Source: Datura wrightii (taxonomy: Eukaryota > Streptophyta > Magnoliopsida > Solanales > Solanaceae). From it: 64,000 bases of DNA. The position numbers and the translations under genes were made by a program. Below the pieces are notes generated by a model that was not told the DNA's origin, made no database searches, and saw only the letters and a list, made by a program, of their open reading frames with translations. Position 1 is the first letter of the stretch; the number at the start of each line of letters is the position of its first letter. The stretch lies in contig JASDFA010000010.1 of the NCBI GenBank assembly GCA_035772735.1, positions 95,810,001-95,874,000 of the forward strand, in the 5' to 3' direction. Below, piece by piece: positions 57,001 through 64,000 of this stretch.

Positions 57001-58082
57001 TACATTATATATATATGCATATTTTCTAGCTTTACATGATATGGGTGCTCACTTGCTTTTATGGGTTATGAAAGATGCCTATTTCGGCCACAGATTTAAC
57101 ATTTTTTATTTATATGCCATACGTGTTAAATTGACTCAATATAAGCCATATCGACCCTATTTATGATTACGATTGAGAATTATTTTTATTTTACCCCGAT
57201 GTGGCACATCAGCTGGAGATATTTTTATTTTACCCCTATGTGGTACATCGGCTGGAGATATTTTTATTTTACCCCGATGTGATACATCGGCTAGAGATAT
57301 TTTTATTTTACCCCGATGTGGTACATTAACTGGAGATATTTTTATTTTTCCCTGATATGGTACACTGGCTGGATGAATTTTATATATGGATTTATGGTTG
57401 GTTGGTTTCTAGCATTACAATTATAGTTTTTCTTGTGCATTGCTTGGTTGCATTTGCACTTCAGTATTGACTTATTGTCAGGTTTCAGTTTCCAAGATTC
57501 CAGGTTGTTACTATTCCTTATTTTTGGCTCAGTTATCATTGCTATCTTACATGTTTACAATTTTTTGCTTTACATACTAGTACATTTCATTCGTACTGAC
57601 GTCCCTTTGCCTGGGGACATGCATTCGTGCCGCAGGTGCAGGTAGAGGTCGGGATTGCCAGTTGCATTAACAGTTTGTGAGATTAGTGGATATGTTGGTA
57701 TGCTCCTTTCTTTCTGGAGCTAAGACTAGTTTTGTTTCAGTTATAGTTTTGAGATGCAGTTATGAGTAGGTCGGAGCCCTGTTCCGACCATTAGTCAGTT
57801 TACTATTTAGAGGCTTTGTGGTCTTAGTGTGTACAATGGTATTCAATTTGTGGCCTTTTTGGCTTTTTGTTGTTTAGTTTAGCAAACTCATAGCCTTGTT
57901 TGCATTTCTGTTGTTTACCCTGTATTGTTGAGACATTATGGGTCCAGTTTATGCTCCAGTTGATTGTGACAGGTGGCTCGGACGGCCTAAGTGTTACAGT
58001 TACAGATGTCATATTGTGGGCTTCCCAGTCAGTTAGGTATGGGGAGCCAGTCGCGCCCTCCCCCCCGTTATGGGGCGTGATA
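54058..58082 (+). mobile_element. Solo LTR 3 (4 kb) inside gag of element F
   Basis: TGTTATACCCTTGAATTTT ... GGGGCGTGATA, flanked by perfect 5-bp duplications GGCGC (54053-54057, 58083-58087). Removing it restores element F gag. GC-rich stretch with 'gcgcgcatgcgc' (54370-54470), splice donors TAG|GTAAGA (54574) and AAG|GTATGT (54985), a 39-bp tandem repeat (57181-57375) and 'taggtcggagccctgttccg' (57760), also present in solo LTR 1. No primer site or coding interior, so it is one very long LTR. Confidence 0.85.
57181..57375 (+). repeat. 39-bp hairpin tandem repeat in solo LTR 3
   Basis: Five copies of a 39-bp unit ('atttttattttaccccgatg' plus 'tggtacatcggctggagat'). Units contain a hairpin, CCGATGT-GRT-ACATCGG; copy at 57274-57290 is perfect. 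Confidence 0.9.
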
Positions 58083-59086
58083 GGCGCATTCCCCTCAGAA
58101 TGGGAATGCAACGACAACCAGGGTGAGGGATTTCTTGAGGATGAGCCCTCCTGAGTTCACGGGGTTGAAGGTGGACGAGGATCCCCATGATTTCATTGAG
58201 GAGATTCTGAAGATCACCCAGGTTATGGGGGTGAACAATGGAGAGTATGTTGACTTGACCTCCTATCAACTAAAGGGGGTGGCTTATATTTGTTATAAGT
58301 AGTGGAGAGATGCAGGGCAGTGGGTGCAGGCCCGATAGGTTGGGAAGAGTTCCATGCGACATTTTTGGATCGGTTTTTCCCTCGGGAGATGAAGGAGCTC
58401 AAGGCGGCCGAGTTTGTTAATTTGAAGAAGGGTAACATGTATGTCAAGAGTATGCATTAGAGTTCACTCGATTATCTAAGTATGCTCCAAAGTTGGTGGT
58501 GGACTAGAGGGCTCGGGTGAGTCATTTTGTGCATAGGGTGGCAGATTATTTGGATAAGGATTGTAGGATCGCCATGCTACATTGGGATATCGACTTTCCC
58601 CGTATTGTGTTGCATGCTCAGCAGATGGAGTCAGTCTACCGGAGGTAGAGGGAGTCCAAGAGGGCTAGGACTGACAGCTATGGGGTTTCTTAAGTCAGGT
58701 TAGGGGGTGGACAACATCAGCAGTCCCAACACAGGTCTACCGCTCCGGTTCCATTATCGGCCAGCACGCCATCTAGGTTCAGAGGAGATTAGATGAGCAG
58801 GGCTTTAGGCTCGAGGGATCAGGGTGGCATGCAGGTGGAGCACACTTTTCAAGCTTGTGCAAAGTGCGGCAAGAATCATCCCAGGAGGTGCTTAGTGGGC
58901 TTAGATCCATGTTTCGGGTGTGGAAAACTCGGGCAAAGACTTAGGGATTGCCCCTCAGCCAAATCAAGGGTCGGTGGGGCCCGTGTGACAACAGCCAGTT
59001 CTGCCGCTCCAGTAGCCTGTCCCCGCTCAGCAGGGTGCCTCTACTAGTTCAGTAGGCGGTTAACACAAAAATAGATTTATGCTCTA

Positions 59087-59467
59087 GTACCCCGCCAGGA
59101 GCAAGAGGCTTCACCAGATGTGGTCATTGGTATGTTACGAGTCTTCCATATTGATGCTTATTCCTTGTTAGATCCAGGAGCTACTTTATCTTTTGTGACT
59201 CCCTATATTTCTAGTAGTTTCGGAGTTAGCCTTGAAATCCTGTCAGAATCGTTCTTAGTCTCTACTTCGGTCGATGATTCAGTGATAGCTAGGCAGGTGT
59301 ATAGAGGTTGCACCATTACAGTAGTGCATAAGGTCATCGCCGCAGACTTAGTGGAGTTAGTTATGACTAACTTTGACATCAGTTTGGGTATGGATTGGTT
59401 GTTTGCATGTTATGCTTTGATAAATTGTAAGACCCGTGCGATGGAATTACGATTTCCAGGTGAGTAG
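59087..59467 (+). pseudogene. Element F protease
   Basis: Reads VIGMLRVFHIDAYSLLDPGA, then TLSFVTPYISSSFG ... TNFDISLGMDWLFACYALIN. The active-site triad is DPGA, with Pro where DSGA/DTGA is usual; many Del/Tekay copies also have DPGA. Continuous frame in this segment; a TAG at 59465 separates it from the reverse transcriptase part. Confidence 0.8.
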
Positions 59468-60540
59468 GTGTTGGAGTGGAAGGGTAATTCATCTGTACCA
59501 GCAGGTCAATTTATTTCTTATCTTAAGGCCAGGAAAATGATTTCTAGGGGTTGTATGTATAACCTAGTTAGGGTTAAGGATGTTGAGTCCGAGACCCCGA
59601 CTATCCAGTTCGTTTCTGTAGTGTGTGAGTATCCGGAGGTTTTTCTCGATGATTTGTCAGGTGTTCCTCCTGAGAGGGAAATTGATCTCGGTATTGATCT
59701 CCTACCCGATACGCAGCCCATCTCTATCCGTCCACACAAGATGGCTCCAGCTGAACTAAAAGAGTTAAAGGAGCAGTTGAAGGACTTGTTGGATAAGGGC
59801 TTTATTAGATCGAGCAAATCTCCATGGGGTGCACCGGTTCTCTTTGTCTGAAAGAAGGATGGATCCCTTCGCATGTGCATTGATTACCGGCAATTGAACA
59901 AGGTCACCGTCAAGAATAGGTACCCCTTACCTAGGATTGATGATTTGTTTGACCAGCTCCAAGGTGCTAGATGTTTCTCAAAGATATATCTCAGGTCCGG
60001 GTATCATCAGCTTAGAGTTCAGGAGTGTGATATCCTGAAGACAGCCTTCAGAACCCAATATGGCCATTATGAGTTTGTAGTTATATCATTTGGACTAACC
60101 AACACCCCTGCCGCTTTTATGACCTGATGAATAGGGTGTTCAAGCAATATCTATAAATTTTTGTGATCGTGTTCATCGATGATATCCTTATATACTCTTG
60201 AAGGGAGGAGGAGCATGCCGCTTACTTGATAGTAGTGCTTCAGACCCTCAAGGATCGTTTGTTGTATGCAAAGTTCAGCAAGTGTGAATTTTGGTTGGAC
60301 TCCGTGGCATTTTTGTGCCATGTGGTATTGAGTGAGGGCATAAAGGTAGATTCTCAGAAGATTGAAGCGGTGAAGAATTGGCCCAGACCGGTGAATCCTT
60401 CCAAAATTTGGAGTTTCTTGGGCCTATCAGGCTACTATTAGAGGTTTGTTTGAGGGATTTTCATCTATTGCAGCACCTTTGACCAAGTTGACTCAGAAGA
60501 AGGTAAAGTTCTAATGGTCGGAGGCTTGTGAGAAAAGCTT
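59468..60540 (+). pseudogene. Element F reverse transcriptase
   Basis: Linker FLDDLSGVPPEREIDLGIDL, then KELKEQLKDLLDKGFIRSSK and SPWGAPVLFV, a TGA at 59849, KKDGSLRMCIDYRQLNKVTV, SGYHQLRV, a frameshift near 60125, catalytic FIDDILIYS (about 60175-60200), then GIKVDSQKIEAVKNWPRP. Stops and a frameshift prevent translation as one protein. The enzyme copies genomic RNA into DNA. Confidence 0.88.
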
Positions 60541-61060
60541 CTAAGAATTGAAGACTCGACTCACTTCAGCACCGGTGTTGACCCTATCCGAGGGTACCAA
60601 TGGTTTTGTAGTGTATTGTGATGCTTCGGGAATTGGACCTGGGTGTGTGTTGATGCAGCATGGGAAAGTGATAGCGTATGCCTCAAGACAGTTGAAAATC
60701 CATGAGAAGAATTTCCTGATCCATGATCTTGAGTTGGCCGCGTTGGTGTTTTCATTGAAGATATGGCGGCACTACTTGTATGGGGTCCACGTGGATGTAT
60801 TTATGGACCACAATATCTTGCAATATGTGTTTACATAGAAAGATCTCAATCTTTGGCAAAGGAGGTGGTTGGAGCTACTTAAGGACTACGATATGATTGT
60901 TCTTTACCACCTGGGTAAGGCTAATGTGGCAACGGACGCACTTAGTATGCTCTCTATGGAGAGTGTGTCCCATGTGGATGAAGGAAAGAAAGATTTGGTG
61001 AAAGATGTCCATCGACTTGCAAGGTTGGGAGTTAGATTGGTCGACTCGATCGATGGTGTT
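60541..61060 (+). pseudogene. Element F RNase H region
   Basis: TRLTSAPVLTLSEGTNGFVV followed by YCDASGIGPGCVLMQ (first acidic residue), HDLELAALVFSLKIWRHYLY (Glu) and MDHNILQYVFT (Asp). A stop at 60836 follows. After it comes the conserved WLELLKDYDM-type connection, read LELLKDYDMIVLYHLGKANV, with TDALSMLSM. Confidence 0.82.
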
Positions 61061-62554
61061 GTTGTTGTGCAGAACAGATCCGAATCATCCTTGGTGACTA
61101 ATGTGAAGGCTAGGCAAGATGAGGATTCGATGTTGGTAAAGCTGAAAGAAGTCGTTCGGAGTCAGAAGGTGGAGGTTTCTCCTAAGGGGGAGATAGAGTG
61201 TGCGGTACCAGGGTCGTCTGTGTGTTCCAGATGTAGATGATTTAAGGGACCGAATATTGCATGAGGCACATGGATCTAGGTACTCTATCCATCCGGGTGC
61301 CACAAGATGTATCATGATTTGCGGGAAATATATTGGTGGAATGACATGAAGAGGGATATTGCAGAATTAGTAGCCAAGTGCCCGAATTATCAGCAAGTGA
61401 AGGTTGACCATCAAAGGCTAGGAGGCGTACTTTAGGATATTAACATTCCTACTTGGAAGTGGGAAGAAATCAATATGGACTTCATAACTGGGTTGCCCTG
61501 TACTCGCTGGCAATATGACTCCATTTAGGTGGTGGTCGACAGGTCGACCAAGGCGGCATATTTCCTGCCAGTGAAAACAATAGATTCAACGGATGATTAT
61601 GATTAGTTGTATATTCAAGAGTTGGTTCGACTTCATGGAGTTCCCTTGTCAATTATTTTAGACTGAGGTACTTAGTTTACCTCCCAGTACTGGCGGTCTT
61701 TTCAGAAGGGGCTTGGGACTCAAGTTAAGCTCAGCACAGCCTTTCATCCGCAAACAGATGGTCAAGCCGAAAAAACTATCCAGACTCTCGAGGACATGTT
61801 GGAGCATGTGTGATGGATCTCAAAGGTAGCTAGGATGATCATTTTCCCTTGATCGAATTTGCTTATAATAACAACTATCACTCTAACATCCAAATGGCAC
61901 CGTTCAAGGATCTTTATGGACGAAGGTGCAAATCGCCCATTGGATGGTTTGAGGTTGGTGAGGCAGCTATGATACGACCTAATTCAGTTCATGAGGCTAC
62001 GGTAAAGGTTCAGTTGATAAGGGACCAGTTGAAAACCGCTCAGAGTCATCAAAAGTCATATGCGGATGTGAGAAAAAGAGGAGTTTGAGGTAGACGATTG
62101 GGTATTTCTGATGGTATCTCCCATGAAGTGAGTCATGCGAGTTGGAAAGAAAGGAAAACTCAATCCCCGCTATGTTGGTCCCTACTGGGTTATGAGGAGA
62201 GTGGGTAAGGTAGCGTATGAGTTGGACTTTCCATCAGAGTTATCTTCAGTTCATCCCATCTTTCATGTATCGCTCTTGAGAAAGTGCTTGGGTGATCCAT
62301 CTTTAGTTGCCCCGGTGGAAAATGTTGGTGTGAGAGATAGCCTCAGTTATAAGGAAATTCCAGTTGCAATCTTGGATCATCAGGTTTGGAGGCTGAGGAA
62401 TAAAGAAGTAGCTTCAGTAAAGGTGTTATGGAGAAATTAGCATGTCGAGGGAGCTACGTGGGAAGCTGAAGCAGCTATGATGGCTAAATACCCTCACATG
62501 TTCCCTACCGGCTCGGTTTCAGTTCAAGGTATCAATTTTTCCCTAATTCTCTAA
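61061..62554 (+). pseudogene. Element F integrase with C-terminal chromodomain
   Basis: Degraded zinc-finger part (ILHEAHGSRYSIHPGATR, about 61255-61310). The DDE core reads INMDFITGLP (first Asp, about 61470), VVVDRSTKAAYFLPVK, STAFHPQTDGQAEKTIQTLE with Glu, then LIEFAYNNNYHSN. Next come NPRYVGPYWVMRRVGKVAYE and SSVHPIFHVSLLRKC. The end, VASVKVLWRN, a TAG, HVEGATWEAEAAMMAKYPHM, is a chromodomain as in Tekay/Del chromoviruses, which directs insertion to heterochromatin. TAA at 62552-62554. Many stops. Confidence 0.85.
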
Positions 62555-62759
62555 TTAGTTTCCATGTTTAGCTCATGTGCGCAAGTTTGATTTATGTTAT
62601 GATAAATGTATGTGATGTCTGAATTCAGTTCCGTTATGTAGTTCTTTTTGGAGGTAGTCATTCCGTTAGTTTTCGGTTTAAATGATCGATATTTGCATAT
62701 GATGAATGTGTGATTCTAAATTTTCTTTGTGTTTCTAACATTCTAGGACGAATGTTCCC

Positions 62760-62769
62760 AAGGGGGAGA
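62760..62769 (+). other. Polypurine tract of element F
   Basis: AAGGGGGAGA three bases before the 3' LTR, within 'gaatgttcccaagggggaga', matching the tract of element A. Confidence 0.8.
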
Positions 62770-62772
62770 TAT

Positions 62773-64000
62773 TGTTATACCCCGGAAACGCAAGGATCAG
62801 ACCCAAGAGTCAAAACGGTGAAAAATAGAAATTTCGCACTAGGTCACAAGACGAACAGTGAGGAGGCTCGTGAGGAGTGACCACGAGTCGTGAGCTGACT
62901 CGTGGTCCATCAGGGTTGGTAGGACTTGTGGAGAAGACCACGAGCATGACCACGAGTCATGGTCAGGCCTCACAACTCGTGAGGTCACCCGTTGCCTGAA
63001 CTGGATTCTGGGCAAGGATGGTGGGATAGTATAGACCACGGATGGTGACCACGATTTGTGGTGTCCTACGTGGGGTTCCAGGGTGAATTTTTGGTAGTGT
63101 ACCTCATGACTCAGGCCACGAGTCGTGGTCCCTGGCGATGAATCGTCCAGTCCCTCGTGGGGACTGACAGTCAGCAAAATTCTGCGATTTAAGTAAGGGA
63201 TTTTCCGTAATTCCTAAGTCCTAGGGTCCTATACTACGTCGTTTTAACATAAGAAAGGGTGGTTTAAGAGGGAATAAACTAGCCTAAGTCCTCATTCATG
63301 CATGCAAAGGTTTGGGAAGGAGTTAGAAGGGTGATCTAGGTGATTTCGAGGTGTTCTTCCTCAATTTCCTCTTGGGCAATCTAGGGAAGTTAAGAATCAG
63401 TTGTCCCAGGTATGTAAGGCTATCAATGGGTGATTTCTTCCACACCCATGCCCATCCTCTATGATTTTTACAAAAAATTTATTAAAAACTTTTGGGGTTT
63501 TGAAGATGATTTTTATAAAAGTCTAATGATTTGATAATGGGTTTTGTGATTTTAGATTCTCATTATAATCTATGGGTCTCAATAAGTTCTTTTACTATTT
63601 GAATAATTTATAATGTCTTCAATTTCGATTCCAATGAAATTAAGCCTAATTATGCATGACCCATGATGAATCAATTTTTGATCTTTTCTTCAAATAATGA
63701 TATTCATGAAACCAACATGATTTACGATTTAAAATTTTTGATTTATGATATTGCCCATCGTGACTTTATGAATTTCAAGCTATATGCATGATTTACAAGT
63801 ATGTTTGAACTTTATGATTCATGAACCATGTTTTGACCGACTCAAGTGCCCTATTTCAAGGCTAGTGCACATATGTACAAATATGTTTATGATTATCATG
63901 ATTTAACTAGCCCATAAATTTATGTATGTTATACTATGAGCACTACATATGTTTTGGGAGTAGTATCGAACATCGAGTAGGTTGGGGGCCTAGGTTCTAC
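62773..64000 (+). repeat. 3' LTR of element F, cut by window end
   Basis: TGTTATACCCCGGAAACGC onward; matches 51560-52780 with scattered changes. Palindrome CCACGA-G-TCGTGG at 63116-63128 and splice donor CAG|GTATGTAAG at 63407-63418. Confidence 0.9.

Larger units (their letters stand above)
53860..59050 (+). pseudogene. Element F gag, interrupted by solo LTR 3
   Basis: ATG 53860 (MSPRRVNTKRNSN) runs to a stop near 54000. After the solo LTR, gag resumes at 58083 with the block RVRDFLRMSPPEFTGLKVDE and DFIEEILKITQVMG (58110-58220). Further pieces include RFFPREMKE-like sequence near 58370 and a C-terminal part 58793-59047 with CAKCGKNHPRRC and the knuckle CFGCGKLGQRLRDC, in which the zinc-binding His is Gln. 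Several stops and frame changes. Gag would form the particle and bind RNA. Confidence 0.8.
51560..64000 (+). mobile_element. Element F: Tekay/Del-type chromovirus, 3' end outside window
   Basis: 5' LTR 51560-53650, initiator-Met primer site, gag, protease, reverse transcriptase, RNase H, integrase and chromodomain in gypsy order, polypurine tract, and a 3' LTR from 62773 to beyond the window. A 4-kb solo LTR splits gag. Coding parts carry stops and frameshifts. The left flank AAATC (51555-51559) is the predicted target duplication; the right one is not visible. Confidence 0.9.

Noticed and set aside
57173..57355. Repeat protein of 60 codons (IFILPRCGTSAGD units)
   Set aside because: Arises because the 39-bp LTR repeat is a multiple of three; no independent gene evidence.

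Overview
The window is plant nuclear DNA from a heterochromatic, retrotransposon-dominated region. Evidence: Ty3/gypsy elements with initiator-Met or Asp tRNA primer sites, a chromodomain at an integrase C-terminus, a Helitron 3' end, tRNA-derived SINE copies, and intron-bearing fragments of plant genes (augmin subunit 1, legumain/VPE, LIM protein). The SINE types and element families point to Solanaceae; that is inference. I see no intact host gene, no RNA gene and no bacterial feature. Layout. 1-3286: AT-rich repeat array that reverses orientation near 1695, then a Helitron end carrying a decayed replication-protein-A-like fragment. 3469-4153: three exons of an augmin subunit 1 (HAUS1/AUG1) pseudogene on the minus strand. 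5110-5836: degenerate minisatellite. 6081-7895: broken Athila-like gag-protease (element I). 7895-8415 and 16022-18745: an old minus-strand Tekay/Del-type element (H), split by the plus-strand element A (8421-16021), which has both LTRs and a perfect 5-bp target duplication. 18746-25558: minus-strand Athila-like element B, interrupted by a solo LTR (20686-22752). 25559-30236: element C, almost emptied of coding sequence. 30237-30563 and 39461-40045: minus-strand LTR fragment J1, split by element D (30564-39455). 40046-41190 and 46285-47469: oppositely oriented LTR J2 of the same family, split by a 5.1-kb block with single exons of VPE and LIM genes and a SINE. 47540-51559: Athila-like element E with a solo LTR in its protease. 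51560-64000: chromovirus F with full but mutated gag-pol, a 4-kb solo LTR in gag, and a 3' LTR running off the window. Element D is the best preserved. It has a long open gag-protease frame, then a second ORF resembling the 'putative plant transposon protein' domain, but no reverse transcriptase or integrase, so it would need a helper. The most interesting signals are non-coding. First, a stem-loop with loop AGGCAA follows the gag-protease of all five Athila-like elements, and its stem changes in compensating pairs (CAT/ATG, CTT/AAG, CAC/GTG). Second, in D a GC-rich palindrome module occurs both upstream of the LTR TATA box and again inside the element before ORF2, as if ORF2 had its own copy of the promoter region. 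Third, unrelated LTR families share odd palindromes built on ACGA-G-TCGT. All coding calls come from reading translations by eye against remembered family motifs; no search was run.
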